From Lachnospiraceae bacterium (GTDB taxonomy: Bacteria; Bacillota_A; Clostridia; Lachnospirales; Lachnospiraceae), in contig JAGBNT010000079.1 in assembly GCA_017634255.1 (NCBI GenBank), positions 1-10,225 on the forward strand: a DNA stretch of 10,225 nucleotides, read 5' to 3'. Shown in pieces: positions 1 to 5,734 of this stretch; position 1 is the stretch's first letter; each line of letters opens with the position of its first letter. The notes under the pieces were generated by a model, which ran no database searches, had not been told where the DNA came from, and saw only the letters and a list, made by a program, of their open reading frames with translations. A program made the translations under genes and the position numbers.

Positions 1-4
1 ATGG

Positions 5-37
5 GGCGCTGCATGCCGGTGGCATGCGTTTAGCGCC
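5..37. repeat. Interrupted palindrome (hairpin) near left edge
   Basis: The arms GGCGCT+GCATGCC (5-17) and GGCATGC+AGCGCC (21-27, 32-37) are complementary, with a 3-nt loop (18-20) and a GTTT bulge at 28-31. This gives a 6-bp plus 7-bp stem. It has no adjacent U-run, so it does not look like an intrinsic terminator on either strand. It lies downstream of the tRNA-Leu terminator and beside a second hairpin, which suggests a structured intergenic repeat rather than a gene part. Function is unknown. Confidence 0.5.
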
Positions 38-51
38 GACCGAGCCGCAGG

Positions 52-82
52 CGAGACCTTGAACCTCTGGTTCAGGGTCTCG
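52..82. repeat. Near-perfect 14-bp inverted repeat
   Basis: The arms CGAGACCTTGAACC (52-65) and GGTTCAGGGTCTCG (69-82) pair over 14 bp with one mismatch or wobble and a 3-nt loop. There is no U-run directly at its foot. It sits immediately past the tRNA-Leu terminator and may be a further palindromic intergenic element. No coding sequence is supported in the first 88 bases. Confidence 0.55.
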
Positions 83-88
83 TGCATC

Positions 89-113
89 AAAAAAACCCGG
101 CTCATGCCGGGTC
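89..113 (-). terminator. Intrinsic terminator of tRNA-Leu transcript
   Basis: Read on the minus strand, the stem CCCGGC / GCCGGG with a 4-nt ATGA loop (111 down to 96) is followed directly by seven T (95 down to 89). It begins 9 nt after the 3' end of tRNA-Leu. The opposite side also carries a T-run (114-119), so it may work in both directions. Confidence 0.85.
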
Positions 114-121
114 CTTTTTGA

Positions 122-205
122 TGCAGGAGATGGGACTTGAACCCACACGACCTTGCGGTCACAGGCACCTGAAGCCTGCGCGTCTGCCAATTCCGCCACT
201 CCTGC
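122..205 (-). tRNA. tRNA-Leu, anticodon CAG
   Basis: This 84-nt gene folds as a class II tRNA. The acceptor stem is GCAGGAG/CTCCTGC (205-199 with 129-123), with discriminator A at 122. The D-arm contains the AATTGGCAGAC segment. The anticodon stem CAGGC/GCCTG encloses the loop TTCAGGT, which gives anticodon CAG, read for leucine CUG codons. A long variable arm (about TGACCGCAAGGTCGT) is typical of tRNA-Leu. The T-arm is GTGGG TTCAAGT CCCAT. The 3' CCA is not encoded, since the gene is followed by TCA, so CCA must be added by the nucleotidyltransferase. It has its own promoter and a strong terminator downstream of rplT. Confidence 0.95.
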
Positions 206-209
206 GCAT

Positions 210-230
210 CGCGGTACACAAAGCACCGCG
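210..230 (-). other. Leader hairpin before tRNA-Leu
   Basis: The arms CGCGGT and ACCGCG (210-215 and 225-230) pair over 6 bp around a 9-nt loop. The hairpin lies between the predicted transcription start (about 230) and the mature tRNA 5' end (205). It is probably part of the precursor leader that RNase P removes. Confidence 0.45.
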
Positions 231-236
231 AAAGCT

Positions 237-265
237 ATTTTATACTTTTTTCTCGTTTACGTCAA
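237..265 (-). promoter_or_regulatory. Sigma-A-type promoter for tRNA-Leu
   Basis: On the minus strand, -35 TTGACG (265-260) and -10 TAAAAT (242-237) are separated by exactly 17 nt; each matches consensus at 5 of 6 positions. Transcription should start near 230, about 25 nt before the mature tRNA. It lies just after rplT, so the tRNA need not depend on read-through from the ribosomal operon. Confidence 0.7.
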
Positions 266-283
266 TAAAGAACTTTCTTTATT
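264..283. repeat. 9-bp inverted repeat after rplT
   Basis: Perfect arms AATAAAGAA / TTCTTTATT (264-272, 275-283) with a 2-nt loop lie 5 nt past the rplT stop. On the minus strand no U-run follows, and the arm overlaps the -35 of the tRNA promoter. It may protect the mRNA end or terminate only weakly. Confidence 0.4.
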
Positions 284-288
284 ACCTG

Positions 289-645
289 TTAAGCCGTCTT
301 ACTCTTGGCAAGCTCAGCGAGGGTCGTAAACCCAGCGGCGTCATTGACTGCCATTTCTGCGAGCATCTTCCTGTTGATATCCACACCGGCAGCCTTAAGA
401 CCGTGCATCATCTGGGAATAAGTAATTCCGTTGATACGTGCAGCGGCATTGATACGAGCGATCCAGAGCTTCCTGAAGTCTCTCTTCTTCTGCTTACGTC
501 CTGCGAAAGCTGAATTTAACGCCCTCATTACAGACTGCTTTGCAACTCTGTACTGCTTTGAACGTGCTCCTCTGTATCCCTTTGCCAGCTTTAAAACTCT
601 GTTATGCTTTTTCCTTGCGTTTAAACCACCTTTTATTCTAGCCAT
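289..645 (-). CDS. rplT: 50S ribosomal protein L20
   Basis: L20 binds 23S rRNA early in large-subunit assembly and, in many bacteria, represses its own operon by binding the leader mRNA. The 118-residue product has the full family length. It opens with the strongly basic [31 protein letters not shown] start (first half very rich in Lys/Arg, contacting RNA) and a globular second half containing [10 protein letters not shown] and [18 protein letters not shown]. An AAAGGGGA ribosome binding site precedes the ATG. It is the last gene of infC-rpmI-rplT, 37 nt after rpmI. The nearest downstream gene is tRNA-Leu, which has its own promoter. No alteration is seen. Confidence 0.98.
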   Translation of the reverse strand: MARIKGGLNARKKHNRVLKLAKGYRGARSKQYRVAKQSVMRALNSAFAGRKQKKRDFRKLWIARINAAARINGITYSQMMHGLKAAGVDINRKMLAEMAVNDAAGFTTLAELAKSKTA

Positions 646-682
646 TTTCTAAAATCCCCTTTCAAATTATTTTCTTAAGTCC

Positions 683-880
683 TTAAATGTACGGCAGTAT
701 CTTCTTCATTACCTTCTCGTTGGTAGAGTCAGTAACGACCGCCTGCCTTAAGTTCCTCTTGGTCTTAGGAGATTTCTTTGTAAGAATATGACGCTTGTAC
801 GCCTTATTTCTCTTTAACTTTCCGGTTCCTGTCACCTTAAAACGCTTTGCTGCTGATTTGTTTGTTTTCATCTTGGGCAT
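683..880 (-). CDS. rpmI: 50S ribosomal protein L35
   Basis: This small, basic large-subunit protein has 65 residues, the normal length. The sequence starts [21 protein letters not shown] and carries the family's conserved basic run around [14 protein letters not shown], ending KKILPYI. An AGGAGG ribosome binding site lies about 8 nt before the ATG and just past the infC stop; the intergenic gap is 21 nt. The position between infC and rplT is the classical conserved order. Translation is probably linked to infC, and the operon is probably regulated by L20 acting on the leader. Confidence 0.97.
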   Translation of the reverse strand: MPKMKTNKSAAKRFKVTGTGKLKRNKAYKRHILTKKSPKTKRNLRQAVVTDSTNEKVMKKILPYI

Positions 881-901
881 GATATTTTTCCTCCTCTTTA
901 T

Positions 902-1408
902 CTATTTTTTTCCTGCGAGCTGCATCGTGATGGTTCTGCCCTCTGTCTTGGCAGGCTTCTCCACTACAGCTATATCACCAAGTAACTCGGCGAAATCATC
1001 CAGGATATGTTTACTGGCATTCATGTGCGCCATTTCCCTTCCTCTGAAACGGAGGGTAACCTTAACCCTGTCGCCCCGCTCAAGGAATTTTTTTGCTGCA
1101 TTTGCCTTAGTATTAAGGTCATTGGTATCAATATTCGGTGAAAGCCGGATCTCCTTTATCTCGATGATCCTCTGCTTTTTCTTCGCCTCCTTACTCTTCC
1201 TGGTCTGCTCGTACTTATACTTTCCGTAGTCCACTATCTTACAGACCGGCGGCTTTGCCGTGGGCGCAATCTTTACCAAATCCAGTTCTGCTTCTTCCGC
1301 TGCCTGCAACGCTTCTCTGGCAGACATAACTCCCAACTGTTCACCATCGGGACCTATAACACGCACTTCCCTGTCCCGTATCTGTTCATTGATAAATAAA
1401 TCGCTAAT
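902..1408 (-). CDS. infC: Translation initiation factor IF-3, AUU start
   Basis: IF-3 binds the 30S subunit, keeps subunits apart and checks start-codon and initiator-tRNA pairing. The 168-residue product has the N-terminal domain (INEQIRDREVRVIGPDGEQLG, about residues 6-26), a basic linker (about 55-85, YGKYKYEQTRKSKEAKKKQR) and the C-terminal RNA-binding domain (IRLSPNIDTND, VKVTLRFRGREMAH), ending AGKK. The first AUG/GUG-type codon in frame is a GTG at 1366. Starting there would cut off the conserved INEQIRDRE segment. The open frame upstream, bounded by an in-frame TAA near the ribosome binding site, has no ATG, GTG or TTG. It does have ATT at 1408-1406, 9 nt after a strong GGAGG (1422-1418). 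AUU starts are known for infC in other bacteria, where IF-3 discriminates against them and so limits its own synthesis. I therefore choose ATT. Confidence 0.93.
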   Translation of the reverse strand: MSDLFINEQIRDREVRVIGPDGEQLGVMSAREALQAAEEAELDLVKIAPTAKPPVCKIVDYGKYKYEQTRKSKEAKKKQRIIEIKEIRLSPNIDTNDLNTKANAAKKFLERGDRVKVTLRFRGREMAHMNASKHILDDFAELLGDIAVVEKPAKTEGRTITMQLAGKK

Positions 1409-1440
1409 TGCCTTATACCTCCGTTAAACCAAAACAAAAT

Positions 1441-1579
1441 AGAATGTCGCTTGCGACATTCTCGCGCCGAGCGCGGTTGCATTTATGCAACAAATTCCTA
1501 TCGCGCGAGTGCGCATCCTTAGCGGAGCGTTTTTGTTTAATAGGAAATGCGGAGCAATTTCCTATTAAACAAAAAACGC
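1441..1579. repeat. Block of clustered palindromes, possible dispersed element
   Basis: Five inverted repeats follow one another. AGAATGTCGC/GCGACATTCT has 10-bp arms and a 2-nt loop (1441-1462). CGCGC/GCGCG is at 1463-1475. GTTGCAT/ATGCAAC has 7-bp arms (1476-1491). GCGC/GCGC is at 1503-1514. The longest has about 22-bp arms, 1527-1548 with 1557-1579, and a single bulged A; it contains GTTTAATAGGAAAT and its complement. The density and near-perfection are unlike a normal mRNA leader. They resemble the palindromic intergenic units I associate with Lachnospiraceae genomes, but copy number cannot be judged from one window. Confidence 0.6.
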
Positions 1580-1598
1580 GTACTGCAAAGCAGCACGC
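1571..1598 (-). terminator. Terminator-like hairpin in infC leader (candidate attenuator)
   Basis: On the minus strand the stem GCGTGCTGC/GCAGTACGC (1598-1590 with 1586-1578) has 9 bp including one G-U pair and a TTT loop. It is followed by G and six T (1576-1571). It lies about 110 nt after the predicted transcription start and 160 nt before infC, where an attenuator would be expected. Its foot overlaps the long palindrome at 1527-1579 by two bases, so the two compete only slightly. Confidence 0.45.
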
Positions 1599-1717
1599 AC
1601 CAACACATTAATATCCTTAAATATTAACGCCTGAAAGCTGTTTAAATAAAACGCCACAGGGTGAGAGCACCGCTCTGCTTGATAGTCATAGGACTTATAT
1701 CTCCTATGCACCTAGAT

Positions 1718-1746
1718 ACCCTACCACAACTTAAGTCCGGTGTCAA
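1718..1746 (-). promoter_or_regulatory. Promoter for infC-rpmI-rplT
   Basis: A perfect -35 TTGACA (1746-1741) is followed after 17 nt by TAGGGT (1723-1718), a 3-of-6 match to the -10 consensus. Transcription would start near 1711. The -35 begins 24 nt after the eutP stop, and no intrinsic terminator lies between. The operon can therefore start here and may also receive read-through from upstream. Confidence 0.65.
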
Positions 1747-1769
1747 CTTAATTTTCAAACAACCGCTAC

Positions 1770-2288
1770 TTAAGGATAAGCCACTCCCTCCGGCAGCGGA
1801 TCCCACTCCCTAAGTCCGAGTCTCTGCTTGAACTTTGCCTGCTCGAGGGTAAGCCTCTCCGTATCCTCGCTAAGATAGTCCATGAGCTCCGAAACTCCCT
1901 CTCCTGTCACATTATTGACCGCAAATATCCTTTCGCAGCCGGCATCATTCATCCACTGCCTTATCATCGGTACATTGGCATAGACAGAATCGGTCTTTGT
2001 GATAACTCCTATAAGGGGTCTTTGTATAAAGGTGTGCAGGCTCTGTCCGAAAAGATTGTACGGCTCGTCGGCAGCCTGCACTATCGCCACTACGTCCGCC
2101 TCAAAAGAAAAGCATGCCAGACCTAAGCTGAAATACTTGGATTCGGCATACTCTCCCGGAGAATCGATCATATCCTCCGCAATATTCGTAAACTGTGTTT
2201 TTTTATAGTGAAGCTGCTCTCCTTTTATCACCTGGGTAAGGGAGGTCTTTCCCGCCTCACTCCTTCCCATAAGAAACATTTTTCTCAT
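1770..2288 (-). CDS. EutP/PduV-type microcompartment-associated GTPase
   Basis: This is a small Ras-like P-loop protein of the EutP/PduV family, which accompanies bacterial microcompartments. PduV is reported to associate with the shell, and binding to PduU has been proposed. Visible motifs are the Walker A GRSEAGKT (8-15), family-typical LHYKKTQ (26-32), G3 DSPGEY (42-47), G4 TKTD (97-100) and a G5-like NVTGEG (126-131). At 172 residues it is slightly longer than usual family members, with a charged tail after about 145. It starts 8 nt after the second shell gene with a GAGGAG ribosome binding site. All nucleotide-binding motifs look intact, so an active GTPase is likely. No signature enzyme is near, so the partner compartment is unknown. 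EutP itself has been reported to have acetate kinase activity in one species; that cannot be judged here. Confidence 0.88.
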   Translation of the reverse strand: MRKMFLMGRSEAGKTSLTQVIKGEQLHYKKTQFTNIAEDMIDSPGEYAESKYFSLGLACFSFEADVVAIVQAADEPYNLFGQSLHTFIQRPLIGVITKTDSVYANVPMIRQWMNDAGCERIFAVNNVTGEGVSELMDYLSEDTERLTLEQAKFKQRLGLREWDPLPEGVAYP

Positions 2289-2296
2289 ACAGCTCC

Positions 2297-2725
2297 TCAG
2301 CTTTTATGGACTTCGCAAACGCTGAAGCCAAGCTCATTTTGAAAAAATCTGACTGTCTCCTCCACCGCGGTTTCAACCTGGGTCCGCTCACCGGTTATTA
2401 TGAGAGAGCCGCAGAACCTGTCCATAAAGCCTATCTCGACCTGAGCCGATTTTAAAGCTATGTCCGCCGCAGCCACTACGGCTTCCCAGGGCGTAAATCT
2501 GATAAGACCTATGGTCTCTCCGCTGTGATCCTCACCCTCATGCACACCGATATTTAGCCCCAGATCCCTGTATACGCTGTCATCCGAGGGCGTAAAAAGA
2601 TGCGCTAAGGACACCTCCTTGCCGGGTATCCTAAGCCTCGTCATACGAAGCGTCCGCCCCTTTAGGTGCTCGTAATCATCGTGAAAAATCTTTTCAAGTA
2701 CCGCCTTTGTAGCTTCTGCAGTCAT
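2297..2725 (-). CDS. BMC shell protein, EutS/PduU type, N-terminally extended
   Basis: This is a single BMC-domain shell protein of the circularly permuted EutS/PduU group, which forms hexamers with a small beta-barrel over the pore. The core runs from about residue 29 (RLRIPGKEVSLAHLF) through TIGLIRFTPWEAVVAAADIALKSAQVEIGFMDRFCGSLIITG to the C-terminus ELGFSVCEVHKS. Compared with its 121-residue neighbour it has about 15 extra N-terminal residues and a slightly longer charged loop at HEGEDHSGE. A Met at residue 28 could be an alternative start, but the upstream frame is open and lies 8 nt after the previous stop, so the longer form is chosen. The two permuted paralogues in tandem may form mixed hexamers; this is inference. 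Confidence 0.88.
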   Translation of the reverse strand: MTAEATKAVLEKIFHDDYEHLKGRTLRMTRLRIPGKEVSLAHLFTPSDDSVYRDLGLNIGVHEGEDHSGETIGLIRFTPWEAVVAAADIALKSAQVEIGFMDRFCGSLIITGERTQVETAVEETVRFFQNELGFSVCEVHKS

Positions 2726-2733
2726 TTCAGGCG

Positions 2734-3099
2734 CTACCTTTTCGTGATCCTGCTGACCACATAGCCCAGATCATCCCTGAAATAGTTCACGATCTGCGTA
2801 AGAGCCGAATTAACATCCTCCAGCTCTCCCGTTATGATCAGAGTTCCCGTAAATCTGTCGGCAAAGCCAAGATAGATATCTCCGCTCTTAATGGCGATAT
2901 CCGAAGCAATGACAGCCGATTCCGGAGGGGTCATATTCATTATCCCGATCGCGCAGTTGCCGTAGTCCACCTGCGGATTTAATCCCAGCTTCTGGAAGAT
3001 CACGGGAGCCGGGCTGCCGATTATATGCGCGAAGGTTATCTCCTTGCCGGCAACCGTCTCCTGTACTATTCTTATCTGCTCAGTGTTATCGTTGCTCAT
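2734..3099 (-). CDS. BMC shell protein, EutS/PduU type
   Basis: This 121-residue protein matches the EutS pattern through its whole length. It has an N-terminal beta-barrel strand (QIRIVQETVAGKEITFAHIIG, about 8-28), then the BMC fold with AIGIMNMTPPESAVIASDIAIKSGDIYLGFADRFTGTLIITG (about 50-91) and the last helix and strand ending GYVVSRITKR. EutS and PduU are minor shell components that form permuted hexamers and can bend shell sheets. The ATG is only 3 nt after the thrS stop, and the only ribosome-binding-like sequence (GGGAAA) lies inside the thrS end, so translation is probably coupled to thrS. No other shell protein type (EutM/PduA, EutL/PduT, EutN vertex) is in the window. Confidence 0.9.
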   Translation of the reverse strand: MSNDNTEQIRIVQETVAGKEITFAHIIGSPAPVIFQKLGLNPQVDYGNCAIGIMNMTPPESAVIASDIAIKSGDIYLGFADRFTGTLIITGELEDVNSALTQIVNYFRDDLGYVVSRITKR

Positions 3100-3102
3100 A
3101 GC

Positions 3103-5061
3103 TTATTTTCCCGAGGACTTCTCCTCATCCTGCACTTTATCCTCCCGGCGCACGCGGTCAGTGATCTCCTTTGTAATGTCAGCTATAAAGTCATCGACCT
3201 TTTTAGCGCCCTCGTCGCCTTCAAATCTGGAGCGGACGGAAACAGTATCATTCTCCGCCTCCTTTGCGCCCACTACGAGCATGTAAGGTATCCTCTCCAG
3301 ACGCGCCTCCCTTATCTTAAAGCCTATCTTCTCGGAGCGTTCATCCACCTCTGCCCTGACGCCGGCAGCCTTTAACCTGCCCTCTACCTCCCTGGCATAG
3401 TCCAGGAACTTATCCGAGATAGGCAGCACTCGAGCCTGCACCGGTGAAAGCCATGTCGGGAATTTTCCGGCATAGTTCTCTATCATAACTCCGATAAATC
3501 TCTCCACTGAGCCGAATACGACCCTGTGTATCATTACAGGCATATGCTCCTCTCCGTCGGCACCGACGTAGGAGAGCTCAAAATTCTGCGGAAGCTGGAA
3601 ATCCAGCTGGCAGGTGGCGCACTGCCAGGTCCTCCCAAGGCAGTCCTCCACGTGGAAGTCTATCTTAGGTCCGTAAAACGCGCCGTCGCCTTCATTGATC
3701 TCGTATTCCAGACCCAGCTTTTCAAGAGCCATCTTCAAGCCTTTGGTAGCCTTCTCCCAGTCTTCATCGGAGCCCATATGATCCTCGGGCATCGTGGACA
3801 GCTCTACATGATATTTAAATTCTAGCTTTTCATAAACCTCATTTATAACATGGACGATGTGCGCAACCTCGTCCTCTATCTGTTCCATTGCAAGGAACTC
3901 ATGCGCATCGTCCTGATGGAAGGCGCGAACCCTCATAAGACCGTGGAGCGCACCGCTCTCCTCGTAACGGTGTACCAGTCCGACCTCGGCAAACCTTAAG
4001 GGCAGCTCCTTATATGAACGGGGCTGGTTCTTATATACCAGAATGGAGCCGGGGCAGTTCATCGGCTTTATGCAGAAGAGCTGATCGTCCTCTCCCGATG
4101 CCACCTGCGCCGTATACATATTGTTCTGGTAGTGATCCCAGTGTCCGCTGGTAACCCATAGCTGCTGGTTCAGCATTACCGGAGTCTCAATCTCCACATA
4201 GCCGTTGCGGTAGTGAACCTCTCTCCAGTATTTCATTAGCTCATTTCTTAAGACCATGCCGTTAGGCAGGAAGAACGGAAAGCCCGGTCCCTCCTCAGAG
4301 AACATGAAGAGCTTCATCTCCTTGCCTATCTTCCTGTGATCCCTCTTCTTTGCCTCTTCCAGCATGTATAGGTATGCATCCAGATCAGCCTGCTTCGAAA
4401 AAGCCGTACCATAGATACGGGTCAGCATCTTATTCTTGGAATCGCCTCTCCAGTATGCTCCTGCAAGCTTCATTATCTTAAATGCCTTTATACCCTTGGT
4501 TGACATAATATGAGGACCGGCACAAAGATCGGTAAATTCTCCCTGGCTGTATAAGCTTATAGCCGCATCCTCCGGAAGATCCTCGATAAGCTTGACCTTG
4601 TAGGGCTCATTCTTCTCTTCAAAGAATTTTATCGCCTCATCCCGCGGAAGCTCAAAGCGCTCCAGCTTAAGATCCTCCTTAATTATCTTCTTCATCTCGG
4701 CTTCTATCTTGTCAAAGTCCTCTGTGGTCAGAACCTCCTCGCTGTCCACGTCATAGTAAAAGCCGTCCTTTGTGGAAGGTCCGATGGCAAGCTGTATGCC
4801 GGGGTAAAGCCTCTTTAGAGCCTGCGCCAGAACGTGCGACGCGGTATGCCTTATGGTGGCTATCCCGCCCTCGTCCTTATCCGTAAGGATATTCAAGGTG
4901 CTGTCCTCAGAGATAACCGTCCTGAAATCCATCCGCTCACCGTTTACCTCTCCGGCAAGACAGTTTCTTGCAAGTCCCGGACTGATATCTTCGGCTATCT
5001 CCATCACCGTCTTAGGAGAATCATATTCCTTTACTGAACCGTCTTTTAATGTAATCTTCAT
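3103..5061 (-). CDS. thrS: Threonyl-tRNA synthetase
   Basis: This cytoplasmic enzyme charges tRNA-Thr with threonine using ATP. The 652-residue protein has every expected domain: TGS (about 1-62), the editing/SAD domain with HxxxH at 72-76 and the C180/H184 pair, the class II catalytic core, and an anticodon-binding domain from about 545 to about 635. The zinc and threonine site residues C336 (in MNCPG), H387 (in DDAHEF) and H512 (in MIHRVVFGSVERF) are all present. The ribosome binding site AGAGGAG lies 9 nt before the ATG. It is transcribed after the SEC-C gene (56-nt gap). The leader in front of that pair is too short and lacks T-box landmarks, so the T-box control common for thrS in Firmicutes is not seen here. 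The charged tail ends KSSGK and runs almost into the first BMC gene. Confidence 0.98.
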   Translation of the reverse strand: MKITLKDGSVKEYDSPKTVMEIAEDISPGLARNCLAGEVNGERMDFRTVISEDSTLNILTDKDEGGIATIRHTASHVLAQALKRLYPGIQLAIGPSTKDGFYYDVDSEEVLTTEDFDKIEAEMKKIIKEDLKLERFELPRDEAIKFFEEKNEPYKVKLIEDLPEDAAISLYSQGEFTDLCAGPHIMSTKGIKAFKIMKLAGAYWRGDSKNKMLTRIYGTAFSKQADLDAYLYMLEEAKKRDHRKIGKEMKLFMFSEEGPGFPFFLPNGMVLRNELMKYWREVHYRNGYVEIETPVMLNQQLWVTSGHWDHYQNNMYTAQVASGEDDQLFCIKPMNCPGSILVYKNQPRSYKELPLRFAEVGLVHRYEESGALHGLMRVRAFHQDDAHEFLAMEQIEDEVAHIVHVINEVYEKLEFKYHVELSTMPEDHMGSDEDWEKATKGLKMALEKLGLEYEINEGDGAFYGPKIDFHVEDCLGRTWQCATCQLDFQLPQNFELSYVGADGEEHMPVMIHRVVFGSVERFIGVMIENYAGKFPTWLSPVQARVLPISDKFLDYAREVEGRLKAAGVRAEVDERSEKIGFKIREARLERIPYMLVVGAKEAENDTVSVRSRFEGDEGAKKVDDFIADITKEITDRVRREDKVQDEEKSSGK

Positions 5062-5117
5062 AATCTTTTACTCCTCTTTCAGGTTTACATAACTCCAGCG
5101 AACCTTAACCGTTATCC

Positions 5118-5633
5118 TTATGCCGTCTCCTTATTCATGCAGCAGTTCTTATATTTCTTACCGCTGCCGCAGGGACAGGGATCGTTTCTTCCTATCTTTC
5201 TGCCCTCGCGCTTAAAGGTGGTGGAGCGCTTCTGTTCCTTATAATACTGCTCCTTCTCCTCCTCGGTAAAGATATCGTTCCACTCCTCAAGTCCGTAGAG
5301 CCAATCGGCCTTTGCACCGACCATGTTCTTATATAAAAGGACCTTGTCGAATTTTAAAGAAACCTCGGTATCCTCCTCCATATTGTCGATATCATTCGGT
5401 TCTACAAGAGAATCGTTGATACCGTCCAGAAAGCCCACCATGGTCATAATGTCCAGGCTGTACTTATCTGCGAGCTCCTTCACCGTACCCTTTACCTCTT
5501 CGTCCGGATTTTTAAGAAGCTGCCGGTAAACCTCTTTTTCCTGTAAAAAATATTTCTGCCAGAGACGCTGCAGATCGCCCTTATTTGCCGTGGGCGAATA
5601 CGCCATGTCTCTCCACTGTTCGAGCAATGCCAT
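5118..5633 (-). CDS. SEC-C zinc-motif protein of unknown function
   Basis: This 171-residue soluble acidic protein ends in a SEC-C motif: [16 protein letters not shown] with zinc ligands C153, C155, C164 and C165. The same motif ends SecA and many unrelated proteins, and usually mediates binding to a partner. The N-terminal part (1-140) is helical and charged, rich in Lys, Glu and Asp, and I recognise no enzyme motif in it. No signal peptide or membrane segment is present. The ATG follows GGAGG by 10 nt. It is the first gene after a strong promoter and is probably co-transcribed with thrS, which hints at a housekeeping role linked to translation or protein handling; this is inference only. 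Confidence 0.85.
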   Translation of the reverse strand: MALLEQWRDMAYSPTANKGDLQRLWQKYFLQEKEVYRQLLKNPDEEVKGTVKELADKYSLDIMTMVGFLDGINDSLVEPNDIDNMEEDTEVSLKFDKVLLYKNMVGAKADWLYGLEEWNDIFTEEEKEQYYKEQKRSTTFKREGRKIGRNDPCPCGSGKKYKNCCMNKETA

Positions 5634-5643
5634 AACTTAAATT

Positions 5644-5679
5644 CCTCCAAAAAAATGATAAAGCGTCGAAATACGCTTT
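5644..5679 (-). other. Leader hairpin, U-run and ribosome binding site of SEC-C gene
   Basis: On the minus strand, AAAGCGT/ACGCTTT (5679-5673 with 5666-5660) pair over 7 bp around ATTTCG. The sequence ATCA, seven T (5655-5649) and GGAGG (5648-5644) follow. The 4-nt gap makes it a poor terminator, but it could modulate expression of the SEC-C and thrS pair. Confidence 0.35.
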
Positions 5680-5734
5680 TACACGCGGTCATAAGCTTGT
5701 GTATATTATCCATGCCTGTGTCCGTCAGCGAATA

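Larger units (their letters stand above)
1409..1711 (-). promoter_or_regulatory. Structured infC-rpmI-rplT leader, candidate L20 autoregulation
   Basis: About 300 nt lie between the predicted start (about 1711) and the infC start codon, with no gene inside. In reading order on the minus strand the leader holds four structures. First is a 7-bp hairpin CATAGGA/TCCTATG (1708-1687). Second is a segment at 1677-1657 that can fold either as GGTG/CACC or as AGAGC/GCTCT, but not both. Third is a 7-bp hairpin TTAATAT/ATATTAA (1627-1608). Fourth is a terminator-like stem (1598-1571), followed by a palindrome-rich block down to 1441. Firmicutes often control this operon by an L20-binding leader with premature termination, and position and architecture fit that. 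I cannot confirm the L20-binding motif by eye. Confidence 0.5.

Noticed and set aside
264..283. Intrinsic terminator after rplT
   Set aside because: The stem is A/T-rich, has no U-run on the minus strand and overlaps the -35 of the tRNA promoter, so it is recorded only as an inverted repeat.
82..513. 143-residue plus-strand frame over tRNA-Leu and rplT
   Set aside because: It runs antisense across a tRNA gene and the end of rplT, both clearly real, so it is a shadow frame.
902..1366. infC starting at the GTG codon at 1366
   Set aside because: This would remove the conserved INEQIRDRE segment and lacks a suitably placed ribosome binding site, while ATT at 1408 has one.
1441..1598. CRISPR array
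   Set aside because: The repeats are different palindromes, not one direct repeat separated by equal-length spacers, and no cas gene is in the window.
1408..1611. Open frame on the plus strand through the palindrome block
   Set aside because: The 67-residue frame has no ribosome binding site, overlaps the infC start and the leader hairpins, and resembles no protein. Inverted repeats can keep frames open by chance.
1747..1769. Terminator between eutP and the infC promoter
   Set aside because: No stem with a U-run is found in the short gap; the CTTAAG strings are small and scattered.
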